A stretch of DNA of 21,346 bases from an uncultured Candidatus Saccharibacteria bacterium (GCA_948623715.1 CAPHDI010000019.1:1-21346); one strand, 5' to 3'. Positions 7,782 to 15,305 are shown, numbered from the stretch's first letter. Notes: a model not told the origin generated them from the sequence alone. Translations and numbers: made by a program.

Positions 7782-8498
7782 ATGGAAAGTCGGAAATTAC
7801 AAGTAGACGAAGAGGGGATTTTGTTGGTTGATAAGCCGGCAGGAATAAGTTCCTTCGGAGTGGTGGCGCGAGTGCGGAGAAAATTGTCAGAACAGGCAGG
7901 AATGATAGAGGTAAAGGGGAAAGATGGCGTCGTACGGCAAAAGCGAAAGAAGGTGAAGGTCGGACATACGGGGACGCTGGACCCGTTTGCGACGGGTCTT
8001 TTGATATTATTGGTCGGGAAGGCGACGAAGCGAGCGAATGAGTTCTTGAAAAAAGATAAGGAATATGTGGCGACGATACGGCTCGGGTATACGTCTTCAA
8101 CGGGGGATCCGGAGGGGGAGATAACGGAATGTGAGGTAAGGGAGGTGCCGACGATGGAGGAGGTCGAGAGAGCAGTATATAGCTTCGTGGGGAAGATAGA
8201 GCAGCGGGTGCCGAATTTTTCGGCGGTGAAGATAAATGGGCAGCGAGCATATAAGCTGGCGCGGGAGGGGAAGGAAGTCGAGATGCCGGTACGAGAAGTG
8301 ATGATCTATGAGATTGAGATCTTGAGATATGAATGGCCGGAACTTGAGATACGATGTAAGGTGTCGAGCGGGACGTATATACGGACGCTGGGGGAAGATA
8401 TTGGTAAGGCGCTAGGGGTGGGTGGATATTTGACGGTGCTCCGGCGGACGAAGATAGATAAATATGATGTCGAAGATGCGATGAAGATTGAGGTGTAA
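7782..8498 (+). CDS. truB: tRNA pseudouridine(55) synthase TruB
   Basis: TruB converts U55 in the T-loop of tRNAs to pseudouridine. The 238 residues include GILLVDKPAGISS near the N-terminus, VGHTGTLDPFATG with the catalytic Asp67, the LRRTKI motif and SGTYIRTLGEDIG near the C-terminus. Between the KPAG motif and GHTGTLD there is a basic insertion of about 20 residues (about 36-58) compared with typical TruB. The protein stops soon after the catalytic domain, with no room for a full PUA domain, which gives a shorter form than the E. coli enzyme. The gene follows the DHH-like gene, as in the common nrnA-truB order. It has its own promoter, and its mRNA is probably leaderless. Confidence 0.93.
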   Translation: MESRKLQVDEEGILLVDKPAGISSFGVVARVRRKLSEQAGMIEVKGKDGVVRQKRKKVKVGHTGTLDPFATGLLILLVGKATKRANEFLKKDKEYVATIRLGYTSSTGDPEGEITECEVREVPTMEEVERAVYSFVGKIEQRVPNFSAVKINGQRAYKLAREGKEVEMPVREVMIYEIEILRYEWPELEIRCKVSSGTYIRTLGEDIGKALGVGGYLTVLRRTKIDKYDVEDAMKIEV

Positions 8499-8601
8499 GG
8501 CTGAGTATTGTTAATTGTGGGGGTGGTTGTTTTGATGGGTTGTGAGGAATTTGTGAGGATTTTGTGGGGTCGGAAAGTTGGGAGAAGTGGGGAAAGTGTG
8601 G

Positions 8602-8607
8602 TATAAT
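8602..8607 (+). promoter_or_regulatory. Extended -10 promoter of tRNA-Ser
   Basis: TGGTATAAT (hexamer 8602-8607) lies only seven bases before the first base of the tRNA, so the primary transcript should have almost no 5' extension. Confidence 0.75.
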
Positions 8608-8614
8608 CGGAAGT

Positions 8615-8702
8615 GGAAGCGTGGCCGAGTGGTTGAAGGCGCACGACTCGAAATCGTGTGGGCAGAAATGTCTCGGAGGTTCGAATCCTCTCGCTTCCGC
8701 CA
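8615..8702 (+). tRNA. tRNA-Ser(CGA)
   Basis: Acceptor GGAAGCG (8615-8621) pairs with CGCTTCC (8692-8698), followed by discriminator G and an encoded CCA. Anticodon stem CACGA/TCGTG (8642-8646/8654-8658) closes the loop CTCGAAA with anticodon CGA at 8649-8651, which reads UCG serine codons. The long variable arm and the GGTTCGAATCC T-arm are typical of class II tRNA-Ser. The gene stands alone between truB and a minus-strand surface gene. Confidence 0.95.
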
Positions 8703-8714
8703 GGAAATTGAAAT

Positions 8715-8745
8715 AAAAAAGAGGGCGCTCGAGTGAGCGCCCTTT
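8715..8745. terminator. Bidirectional terminator between tRNA-Ser and the minus-strand surface gene
   Basis: AGGGCGCTC (8722-8730) pairs with GAGCGCCCT (8735-8743). On the minus strand it is followed by six T (plus-strand A at 8715-8720), which ends the gene at 8830-9924. On the plus strand a short TTTGT follows, which could end the tRNA transcript. Confidence 0.85.
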
Positions 8746-8829
8746 GTGGTAGTTTAAGGCTTTAGGGGATTGTTGTCTGAGGCGGGGCGGGTTTGGAGAC
8801 TTTGATGCTATGACTGACGATTACAGAGC

Positions 8830-9924
8830 TTAAGGCTCGTCTTCTTTGGCGGAGATGTTGTCGCCGGAGTTGGAAGAGATGGGGCGATCGGGGTCATTGG
8901 TGTGGGCGTGGGTAGTGATAAAACGATAGATGAGCCAGAGTTCGTAGGCGATGACGCCGAGGACGGCAAAAGTGATGATCTGAAGGAGGGCGTGCAATGT
9001 GGAGATGCCGAAATTGGTAGGGGCTTCGGGCGGAGTGTTGCTGGGACTGTTGCTGCCGGGAGCGGAGTTGGGGGAGTCCGTGGCGTCGGGAGCGATGGAG
9101 ACGGTAGGATCGTCGGTAGTGTCCGGGGTGGTGGGGTCAGAAGATTCGTTCGGATTGTCTGCAGAGGTGTCGCCGATTCGTACTTGGAAAGTGAGGGTGC
9201 AGACGAAATTGCGACCGCCGGGGAGGTTGCCGTCGATGGCGCTGTAGCCAATGAGGGCGCCAGTATCGCTGAATAATTCGATATCAGAGATAGCAATGCC
9301 GTCGGGCTGGGCGGCGGTAGTGAGTTTTGCGCTACCGGGGACGTAGGAATAGGGGACATGCTGGAGTCCGGTGGCGGCGTAGAACTGGATTTTGCAGGCG
9401 CCGTAGTTGCTGGTTTTTGAATTGGAGTAGGTAGAGAGGTTGTTGGCGATGAGCCGGACTTCATACCAAGCGCAGTGGGTGTCGGAGAAAGTGGTGGCGT
9501 TGTTGATATTTTTGAGAGAGATGGCGGCGCCATGAAGAGGGGTAGTGCCGGTGTTGTAAAACTGGACATGGAAGGTGTAGATATGGCCGGGCTGGAGTTC
9601 TTGATTGCCGGACATGATGGTGCCGTCAGCGTCGGTAATAGTGGCGCCGAAGCTGGGTGCGTCATAGACGGTGCTGGAGGTATAAGGCTGGTCGACGGTG
9701 AGGTCGGGATCGGTGTCGAGGCTGGAGTCGACGGGATCATCTATGTCGTCGAGGGGATCTTCTGCAGGAGTGCCGTTCGGAGCGGGATCGCTGAGACTCG
9801 TGTCGTCGGATGTGGTAGGCGGGTCGGAGACGGTGGTGGCGGAGACGGTCGGCAGAGATAGGCTGAAAACGAGCATGAAGCAGAGAATGAGGGCGCAGAG
9901 GCGGGGTAGATGTAAGATTTTCAT
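8830..9924 (-). CDS. Anchored cell-surface protein with Ser/Thr/Asp/Pro-rich linkers
   Basis: The 364-residue protein has an N-terminal signal peptide (about residues 1-29, ending TVSA). An acidic Ser/Thr/Asp/Pro-rich region follows to about 75. A beta-rich domain (about 85-250) includes ELQPGHIYTFHVQFYNTGTTPLHG, here split as ELQPGHIYTF and the NTG-TPL motif, resembling DUF11-like surface repeats. A Pro/Ser/Thr linker (about 255-305) leads to one transmembrane helix (about 308-335) and a charged tail. The start is supported by AAAGGAAG ahead of ATG. It would be exported and held by its C-terminal helix. It is the only surface gene in the window on the minus strand and, with the FISUMP gene at 10426, interrupts the truB-rpsO neighbourhood. 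No enzymatic motif is seen; adhesion or S-layer-like roles are guesses. Confidence 0.8.
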   Translation of the reverse strand: MKILHLPRLCALILCFMLVFSLSLPTVSATTVSDPPTTSDDTSLSDPAPNGTPAEDPLDDIDDPVDSSLDTDPDLTVDQPYTSSTVYDAPSFGATITDADGTIMSGNQELQPGHIYTFHVQFYNTGTTPLHGAAISLKNINNATTFSDTHCAWYEVRLIANNLSTYSNSKTSNYGACKIQFYAATGLQHVPYSYVPGSAKLTTAAQPDGIAISDIELFSDTGALIGYSAIDGNLPGGRNFVCTLTFQVRIGDTSADNPNESSDPTTPDTTDDPTVSIAPDATDSPNSAPGSNSPSNTPPEAPTNFGISTLHALLQIITFAVLGVIAYELWLIYRFITTHAHTNDPDRPISSNSGDNISAKEDEP

Positions 9925-10065
9925 GAGATGACTTCCTTTCTGATGTTTTGGGTGGAGTGCTAATGCTGGGGTATGCTGGGGAAGGGTGCGATTTGCGGGG
10001 TGCCTAAACTGGGGGTGAGAAGAACGTGGGATCTGTTAATAAAACAGGGAAGCCCAATCTGTACC

Positions 10066-10094
10066 ATTGTATCATAGAATTGTATTTTCGTCAA
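10066..10094 (-). promoter_or_regulatory. Sigma70-type promoter of the minus-strand surface gene
   Basis: On the minus strand TTGACG (10089-10094) and TACAAT (10066-10071) are 17 bases apart, and TGA before the -10 makes it extended. It is the best -35/-10 pair in the window. It implies a leader of about 135 nt (about 10059 to 9925), in which only a small CTGTT/AACAG hairpin is visible. Confidence 0.75.
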
Positions 10095-10204
10095 AAGTGT
10101 GATAATGGCCGGCTTTGGGATGTGGCGGTGGGGAGTTTTGGGGTTTTGTGGGCAAGTTCTTGGGATGACGGTTATGATTTTCGGGGGGTTAGGAAAATGT
10201 GTGA

Positions 10205-10425
10205 TATAATGAAGGGGTATCGAATTAGTTAAAATGTAGCCAGTGGTGTTGGTTTTGCCGACATTGATGGTTTGCGTCTTCATAGCATTACTTATGTTTG
10301 AATGGCATCACGAGCCAATCATGTAAGTGTGCTATACTGGCTGCTAACTGATTCGATACACCCTCGTGGTGCCATTTTTGTATATCGTGCCATTTAGGGT
10401 CTAACTAAGCCATAAGGAGGGCATG
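10205..10425 (+). promoter_or_regulatory. Promoter and structured leader RNA, copy 2 (candidate new cis-regulatory element)
   Basis: TGATATAAT (hexamer 10205-10210) puts the start near 10217. P1 pairs 10217-10231 with 10345-10359 (15 bp, one G-U). P2 pairs 10236-10244 with 10336-10344, with a side hairpin at 10247-10252/10258-10263 and a further helix 10282-10297/10321-10335 containing a small internal loop. The apical segment 10301-10314 can pair over 14 bp with 10363-10376, just 3' of P1 and before TTTT. The primary sequence differs widely from copies 1 and 3, but the order of pairing segments is the same. This copy lacks the P3/P4 and competitor segment of the other two: only 49 bases lie between the pairing segment and the start codon. 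CATAAGGAGGGC provides the Shine-Dalgarno. Confidence 0.75.
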
Positions 10426-11826
10426 ATGCTAAAAATAAATAAAACTAAACCTTATCAATTTAGAAAAGTGCATGATAACTCTAGCTATGCGGGAAGAGTA
10501 GTGTGCATATTAGCTCTTATTTGCGGCATCGTGTCCGAACTTATGGGGCTCGGCTATTATAATAATACGGCGCAGGCGGCGAGGAAGACGCTGAGTAACA
10601 TTACGACGATGCAGGAGATGACGACGGAGATATGTAACAATTCGGCGCTTGGGCAGAGTAATACGTTAACTGATATTCGTGATGGTAAAACTTACTCGGT
10701 CTCTCGCCTTTCCGACGGGAATTGTTGGATGACAAGTAACTTGGCGCTCGATATTAGTAAGGCTAATTCACTCTCAAGCGATGATACTGATATTGCAGAA
10801 GGTACAACCTGGCCAGAAACAGACGTGGAGACACCGATGGAGACGGAAGATGGGACATGGACGACGGATAACGGCGCGATTCTGTTCGCGATGCATCCAA
10901 TCAAGCTTGCTGGCAATGATGGAGCATATCGAGACGAGTATGGCTATTACTACACCTGGTGTGCGGCGACGGCGGGGTCATGTCAGGTTGATGGATCTGG
11001 GATATCGGATGGTTTTGCAGAGAGTAGTATCTGCCCAAAAAATTGGAGGTTGCCAACGATTTCAGAGTATGACACGCTTGTTGGTAGGGGGACGTCAAGT
11101 TGGATAGACTATGGTAATGCAAATGGTTATTGGATCGGGGGAGTAAATGCATCCGCAGGCGGTACATTTTTCCCGGCCGCTGGCAGTGTTAGCAACGATG
11201 GTCTTAGCTACGGGGGTGCCTATGGCTACTATTGGTCTAGTACGCCTTATATTAATGGTTCTGGCGCGTATCGTCTTCATTTTCGCAGCGACAGTACGCC
11301 CAGTACTGGCTATAATTATAGATATTTTGGTCGTTCTATCCGCTGTCTTGCTCCCACTTCTAGCACTGATTTTCCGGAGTTATTTGATAAGAAAGATTCG
11401 AATGTGGCGGTAATGGTGGCGCCGGTGATTGCGATTGATGCGGTAAACGGGGATATGAAGTTAGAAGCTGATCCGAATGTGGTCGTGACAGGAGAGATTT
11501 CGGCGACAGTATCGGCGAATACAGACTATAAAGTACAGCTGAGTGCAGAAAAGCCAGATCTAACTAATCCTGAGGATGCAGAACATAAGATTCCGGCGGA
11601 GGGGAATGTGAAAGTGGGAACGAATGCTTGGGGGATTAGAAACTCAGCGACGGAGGAAATGTATGCGGCGATTACGATGGAGCCGACGGTGTATCCAGAG
11701 ATAGCGGTGAAGACAAATGAGGATATGTCGAGGACGCATACTTTTGGAATCGGGGTGTCGATAGCGAATACGCTGCCGGCGGGGGAATATTCAACGACTG
11801 TAACTATTACTGCGGTGAATAATTAG
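10426..11826 (+). CDS. FISUMP-domain surface protein with C-terminal beta domain
   Basis: The protein has 466 residues from ATG 10426, chosen because its five-base gap to GGAGG matches the gene at 2924; the tandem ATG at 10423 is possible. A hydrophobic segment at about 22-43 is followed by AQAA (49-52), a likely signal peptidase site. The FISUMP domain (about 62-306) shows MQEM, the NCWMTSNLAL variant, YYYTWCAATAGSC, CPKNWRLPT, GGTFFPAAG, YYWSST and RCLAP. A beta domain follows (about 322-466) with GTNAWGI and a final PAGEYSTTVTITAV, homologous to the domain that lies before FISUMP in the protein at 2924. Codons in about 10900-11370 use more C and T than the G-rich flanks, which suggests a domain acquired by recombination. 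It lies directly upstream of rpsO, with no terminator visible. Confidence 0.85.
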   Translation: MLKINKTKPYQFRKVHDNSSYAGRVVCILALICGIVSELMGLGYYNNTAQAARKTLSNITTMQEMTTEICNNSALGQSNTLTDIRDGKTYSVSRLSDGNCWMTSNLALDISKANSLSSDDTDIAEGTTWPETDVETPMETEDGTWTTDNGAILFAMHPIKLAGNDGAYRDEYGYYYTWCAATAGSCQVDGSGISDGFAESSICPKNWRLPTISEYDTLVGRGTSSWIDYGNANGYWIGGVNASAGGTFFPAAGSVSNDGLSYGGAYGYYWSSTPYINGSGAYRLHFRSDSTPSTGYNYRYFGRSIRCLAPTSSTDFPELFDKKDSNVAVMVAPVIAIDAVNGDMKLEADPNVVVTGEISATVSANTDYKVQLSAEKPDLTNPEDAEHKIPAEGNVKVGTNAWGIRNSATEEMYAAITMEPTVYPEIAVKTNEDMSRTHTFGIGVSIANTLPAGEYSTTVTITAVNN

Positions 11827-11863
11827 TCAGAAAATAGGGGTTGTACCGTGGCGACAGATGTGG

Positions 11864-11869
11864 TATAAT
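11864..11869 (+). promoter_or_regulatory. Extended -10 promoter of rpsO
   Basis: TGGTATAAT (hexamer 11864-11869) lies nine bases before the ATG at 11879, which leaves a leader of only about two to four bases. Confidence 0.75.
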
Positions 11870-11878
11870 GGGCGATAT

Positions 11879-12145
11879 ATGATTACTAGAGAGAATAAAG
11901 CTAAGGCGATTGCGAAGCTCGCGCGCGATAAGAAGGACGTGGGTTCTCCTGAGGTGCAGGTTTCGGTTTTGACGGAGCGGATTAAAGAAGTGACCGAGCA
12001 TGTCAAGGCGAACAAGCATGATTTTATGGCGAAGCGGGGCTTGATGCAGATGGTCGGGAAGCGGAAGAAACTGTTGAAGTATCTTGAGCGGACAAACTTC
12101 GATCTGTACAAGAAGACGATTGCTGATCTAGGCTTGCGCAAATAA
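11879..12145 (+). CDS. rpsO: 30S ribosomal protein S15
   Basis: S15 binds the central domain of 16S rRNA early in 30S assembly. The 88-residue protein begins MITRENKAKAIAK and contains the conserved DVGSPEVQVSVLTERI and the R-GL-M-GKRKKLLKYLE region, at the usual length. An in-frame ATG at 11858 overlaps the promoter and was rejected. The gene has a near-leaderless mRNA, unlike E. coli rpsO with its pseudoknot-regulated leader, so autoregulation of that type is not possible here. rpsO and pnp stay close as in most bacteria, but a minus-strand gene now lies between them. Confidence 0.96.
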   Translation: MITRENKAKAIAKLARDKKDVGSPEVQVSVLTERIKEVTEHVKANKHDFMAKRGLMQMVGKRKKLLKYLERTNFDLYKKTIADLGLRK

Positions 12146-12163
12146 TTGCAAATATATATGCGG

Positions 12164-12196
12164 AAAATCTCCTGACTGAGAGGTCAGGGGATTTTT
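12164..12196 (+). terminator. Intrinsic terminator of rpsO
   Basis: AAAATCTCCTGAC (12164-12176) pairs with GTCAGGGGATTTT (12183-12195), 13 bp with one G-U, followed by T. Confidence 0.9.
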
Positions 12197-12205
12197 ATAG
12201 GCGAA

Positions 12206-12307
12206 GGAAAGTGCTGTAGGTAGAAATGCGTAGAAAATACCACGGCGAAGGAGTTGGTGGCGAAGTCCCGGGGAAGTGCTACGGGCAAAAATGTGTAGAA
12301 AAATACC
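12206..12307. repeat. Imperfect direct repeat of about 36 bp
   Basis: Unit A at 12206-12241 and unit B at 12272-12307 share GTGCT near the start, then AAATG-GTAGAAAA and a TACC end. The second unit runs into the minus-strand terminator. Between them lies a G-rich spacer. Origin unknown. Confidence 0.6.
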
Positions 12308-12324
12308 CCCTCGGGTGAGGGGGT
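12299..12324 (-). terminator. Intrinsic terminator of the minus-strand hypothetical gene
   Basis: ACCCCCTC (12305-12312) pairs with GAGGGGGT (12317-12324). On the minus strand the stem is followed by ATTTTT, 10 bases after the stop codon. Confidence 0.85.
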
Positions 12325-12334
12325 CTGAAAGGGT

Positions 12335-12868
12335 TTATTCTAACGGCGAAGGGCGGAAATAGTCGGGAATGCGGTCGTGACCGACGGCATTTTGATAGAT
12401 ATTGGTGAGGTATGCCTTGATGTCGGCAGCACAGAGGCTGGTAACGAGGGAGGTGATCGAGGCGAGGGCGGAGATGTCGACAGGAAACTGGTAGGTGCCG
12501 CCGTAGAGGCCGATGAGCTTCACGTTGCCGGCGGAATTGACGCAGAAGTGGATAGTGACGTCGGTATGGGCGTCGGTCGCGTTGACGTCGACGGTATAGA
12601 CGACAGGGACGCGGAGGTGGAGATTTTCGAGCGGAATTCCGACGGAGCTTTTGTGGGCGCGGCCGCGCTTGCTGCTGCGATCGCCGTGACGAAGGAAATT
12701 CTTGTAACGGCGGGGAATCTGGCCGAGCTCGGTCTCAAGGAAGCGCTCCTTCGAGATCGGCGGGAGGCCTGCGATGTGAATGCGGCCGGCGTCGGGATTG
12801 GAGACGACGTCCGGGAGGACCGGAGAACCGGTATTGCGGTCAGTGCGGTCGGTTGCGGAAAATGCCAT
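12335..12868 (-). CDS. Hypothetical protein
   Basis: No family is recognised. The protein has 177 residues; ATG follows AAAGGGGT at good spacing, and a promoter and a terminator frame it, so it is probably a real single gene. The first 40 residues are polar and Thr/Asp-rich. Residues about 45-75 are strongly basic (RRYKNFLRHGDRSSKRGRAH), which may contact nucleic acid. The second half has alternating hydrophobic residues (LRVPVVYTVDVNA, DVTIHFCVN, KLIGLYGGTYQFPVD) typical of a small beta domain, then a helical C-terminus. There is no signal peptide or transmembrane helix. It is divergent to pnp and convergent to rpsO; a role in RNA metabolism is only a guess from position. Confidence 0.65.
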   Translation of the reverse strand: MAFSATDRTDRNTGSPVLPDVVSNPDAGRIHIAGLPPISKERFLETELGQIPRRYKNFLRHGDRSSKRGRAHKSSVGIPLENLHLRVPVVYTVDVNATDAHTDVTIHFCVNSAGNVKLIGLYGGTYQFPVDISALASITSLVTSLCAADIKAYLTNIYQNAVGHDRIPDYFRPSPLE

Positions 12869-12916
12869 GAAATTTTACCCCTTTCTATGAAGAACAAGTT
12901 CGTTAGAACCCGTATA

Positions 12917-12945
12917 AGTATAACATAGACGCCATAAAAAGGCAA
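12917..12945 (-). promoter_or_regulatory. Promoter of the minus-strand hypothetical gene
   Basis: On the minus strand TTGCCT (12940-12945) and TATACT (12917-12922) are 17 bases apart, with TGT before the -10 (extended). The leader is about 42 nt and carries a Shine-Dalgarno. Confidence 0.7.
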
Positions 12946-12983
12946 GATTTGCTGCAATCTTCTGCTTCTGGGGCAATTCGTGA

Positions 12984-13104
12984 TATAATAGAGACGGGGG
13001 AATACAATTTAATTTACGGGAAGACCGCAGATAAGGGTCATTGTTTGGTGTGCTTTAATGATGGTCGCTATCTGATGTTTTCCCGAGGAAAGGTGCATAC
13101 AGTA
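12984..13104 (+). promoter_or_regulatory. pnp promoter and stem-loop leader
   Basis: TGATATAAT (hexamer 12984-12989) places the start near 12996 and gives about 109 nt of leader. It can fold into one long interrupted stem: CGGGAA (13017-13022) with TTCCCG (13080-13085), CAGATA (13028-13033) with TATCTG (13069-13074), and TCATT (13038-13042) with AATGA (13057-13061). The Shine-Dalgarno GAGGAAAGG lies at the foot of the stem. E. coli pnp has a leader stem that RNase III and PNPase use for autocontrol; the same logic here is inference. Confidence 0.65.
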
Positions 13105-15288
13105 ATGGATATTATTAATCCGAGCGGTAAAAAGACTTTGAGCGTGGAGACGGAGTGGCTGGGGAGGAAATTGAAGTTGGAGGTAAACCGGGTAGGGTTC
13201 CGGTCGACGGCAAGTGTGCTCGTGAGCTATGGTGATACGATGGTGCTGGGGACGGTCGTAGTCGGTAAAGAGCCGGTCGAGCAGGATTTCTTCCCGTTAA
13301 CGGTGGATTATGAAGAGAAATTCTATGCGGCGGGGAAGATTAGTGGTTCGAAATTCATCAAGCGAGAAGGGAAACCGGCGGATGAAGCGATTCTCGTCGG
13401 GCGGCTAATTGATCGGCCGATTCGCCCGCTGTTCCCGAAGAATTGTCGGCAGGAGATTCAGGTAGTAGCAACAGTGCTGTCGATGGATCCGGAATTTCGG
13501 CCGGATGTGATCGGGATGCTGGCGGCGTCATCGGCACTGATGCTGTCGGGTACGCCATTTGACGGGCCGGTCGCCGGGCTTCGGATTGGACGGATTAACG
13601 GGGAGTTTAAGGCATTCCTGACGCCGGAAGAACGGGAAAAATCGACGCTTGACCTGGTCGTCGCGTGTAAAGACGGGAAGATTATGATGGTCGAGGCGGG
13701 GGCCGAAGAAGTGCCGGAAGCGATGATTATTGAGGCGATGCACTGGGCGGTGAAGAATGTACAGCCGGCGCTGGATCTACAGAGAGAATTGTGCGAGAAG
13801 GTGGGGGTTGAAGCAGTGGACTGTGAGATGCATTACACTGAAGAGGAAGAAGTCGCTCATGAGCGAGTAGCGGAATGGCTGGATGGAAAACTTGGAGAGA
13901 ATATCCGGGGAAATGTGATCGAGCGGACAGAGAAGCTTGATGAGCTACATGAAGAAATGGATGCGGCGTTCGCAGAGAAATATGGCGAGGGGGAGACTGC
14001 TGAAGCAAAGCGAGAGGATTATGATGAGCGGCTGGCGAAGCTGTATGCGGATGCGTTTGAATATGTAATATATAATGAAGTGCGACGAAGTATTATTGAG
14101 GACGGAGTGCGGCCGGACGGGCGGGCATTGACGGAAGTGCGGCCGCTGTCTTCGCAGGTAGGGGTGTTGCCGAGGGTGCACGGTTCGTCGCTGTTTACAC
14201 GGGGATTGACGCAGGCGCTGAATGCGGTGACGTTGGCGCCACTGTCGTTTGCGCAGGTCGTTGATACGATGGAAGTGACAGACGGGAAGCGACGCTACAT
14301 GCATCATTACAATGCGCCATCATATACAGTAGGCGAGCCGGGTCGAATCGGGGCGCCAGGGCGACGGGAAGTCGGACATGGTTATCTCGCGGAGCGGGCG
14401 TTGATTCCGGTATTGCCAAGTGAGGAAGATTTCCCGTATGCGATTCGGAGTGTAACAGAAATTATGTCGCAAAACGGGTCGACTTCGATGGCGGCGACGT
14501 GTTCGTCGTGCTTGGCGTTGATGGACGCAGGGGTACCACTGAAACGGCCGGTTTCGGGAGTGGCGATGGGATTAATCATGGATGTGTCGAATGTTGCAGA
14601 CATTACGGCGGATGATATTGATAAAGCGTATGTATTGACGGATCTGATGGACGCGGAGGACTTCGCGGGACATATGGACTTCAAGGTGACAGGTACGACG
14701 GAGGGGGTGACGGCATTACAGATGGATATGAAGGTGCATGGGTTGCCGGTAGATATTCTAGAGAAAGCGATCGAGCAGTCGCACGCAGGACGGATGTTTA
14801 TCTTGGAGCATATGCTAAGTGTATTGCCGGAATCAAGGGAAAAAGTATCAGATCTCGCGCCGAGGATCGAAAAGTTAATGATTAATCCAGATAAAATTGG
14901 GATGGTGATCGGAAAAGGCGGGGAGACGATCAATAAGATCACGAGCGAGACAGGGGCGATGGTTGATATTGATGATTCGGGCTTGGTGACGATTTCGGGG
15001 GATAATGCAGAGAAGATTCAGAAGGCACTGGACTGGGTGAAATCTTTGACGGAAGAGCCGGAAGTTGGGAAAGTGTATGAAGGTACAGTGGCGACAATTA
15101 AAGATTTCGGGGCGTTCGTGACGATTTTGCCGGGAATCGATGGGATGTTGCACATTTCTCAGATTTCGGATAAGAGGATCGCGAATGTGACCGATGTGTT
15201 GAAAGTGGGCGATAAGGTGAAGGTAAAACTGACGGCGATCGATGATAAGGGGAGGTTATCATTAACGATGCGAAACATTGATAAATAA
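13105..15288 (+). CDS. pnp: Polyribonucleotide nucleotidyltransferase (PNPase)
   Basis: PNPase degrades RNA 3' to 5' by phosphorolysis as a trimer. The 727-residue protein shows the full domain order: RNase PH 1 from about residue 10 (GRKLKLE, then YGDTMVLGT), a helical linker (about 230-325), RNase PH 2 (DGRALTEVRPLSSQVG, VHGSSLFTRG, then DAGVPLKRPVSGVAMGLI), a KH domain (MVIGKGGETINKI) and an S1 domain (EGTVATIKDFGAFVTILPG). The two metal-binding Asp residues equivalent to E. coli D486 and D492 are kept in EDFAGHMDFK. The frame is open from 12949, but that region contains the promoter. ATG 13105 after GAGGAAAGG gives a normal PNPase N-terminus. It follows the rpsO region as in most bacteria. 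Confidence 0.95.
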   Translation: MDIINPSGKKTLSVETEWLGRKLKLEVNRVGFRSTASVLVSYGDTMVLGTVVVGKEPVEQDFFPLTVDYEEKFYAAGKISGSKFIKREGKPADEAILVGRLIDRPIRPLFPKNCRQEIQVVATVLSMDPEFRPDVIGMLAASSALMLSGTPFDGPVAGLRIGRINGEFKAFLTPEEREKSTLDLVVACKDGKIMMVEAGAEEVPEAMIIEAMHWAVKNVQPALDLQRELCEKVGVEAVDCEMHYTEEEEVAHERVAEWLDGKLGENIRGNVIERTEKLDELHEEMDAAFAEKYGEGETAEAKREDYDERLAKLYADAFEYVIYNEVRRSIIEDGVRPDGRALTEVRPLSSQVGVLPRVHGSSLFTRGLTQALNAVTLAPLSFAQVVDTMEVTDGKRRYMHHYNAPSYTVGEPGRIGAPGRREVGHGYLAERALIPVLPSEEDFPYAIRSVTEIMSQNGSTSMAATCSSCLALMDAGVPLKRPVSGVAMGLIMDVSNVADITADDIDKAYVLTDLMDAEDFAGHMDFKVTGTTEGVTALQMDMKVHGLPVDILEKAIEQSHAGRMFILEHMLSVLPESREKVSDLAPRIEKLMINPDKIGMVIGKGGETINKITSETGAMVDIDDSGLVTISGDNAEKIQKALDWVKSLTEEPEVGKVYEGTVATIKDFGAFVTILPGIDGMLHISQISDKRIANVTDVLKVGDKVKVKLTAIDDKGRLSLTMRNIDK

Positions 15289-15293
15289 TGTGA

Positions 15294-15299
15294 TACAAT
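15294..15299 (+). promoter_or_regulatory. Extended -10 promoter of ftsK (leaderless)
   Basis: TGATACAAT (hexamer 15294-15299) begins six bases after the pnp stop codon and lies six bases before the ftsK ATG, so ftsK is probably made from a leaderless mRNA as well as any read-through from pnp. Confidence 0.7.
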
Positions 15300-15305
15300 A
15301 GGTAC

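Noticed and set aside
8830..9740. Long open frames antisense or out of frame within G-rich genes
   Set aside because: They are by-products of the strong base bias (long Pro/Ser/Thr or Arg/His-rich translations) and lack starts, promoters and recognisable domains.
9955..9963. GAGTGCTAA, half of a CIRCE (HrcA) operator
   Set aside because: The matching TTAGCACTC half at nine-base spacing is missing, so it is probably chance.
11858..11878. Upstream in-frame ATG for rpsO
   Set aside because: It lies in front of and across the promoter; the start at 11879 gives the conserved S15 N-terminus.
12949..13104. N-terminal extension of PNPase in the same open frame
   Set aside because: It overlaps the -10 promoter at 12984-12989 and has no resemblance to the PNPase N-terminus; the region reads better as a structured leader.
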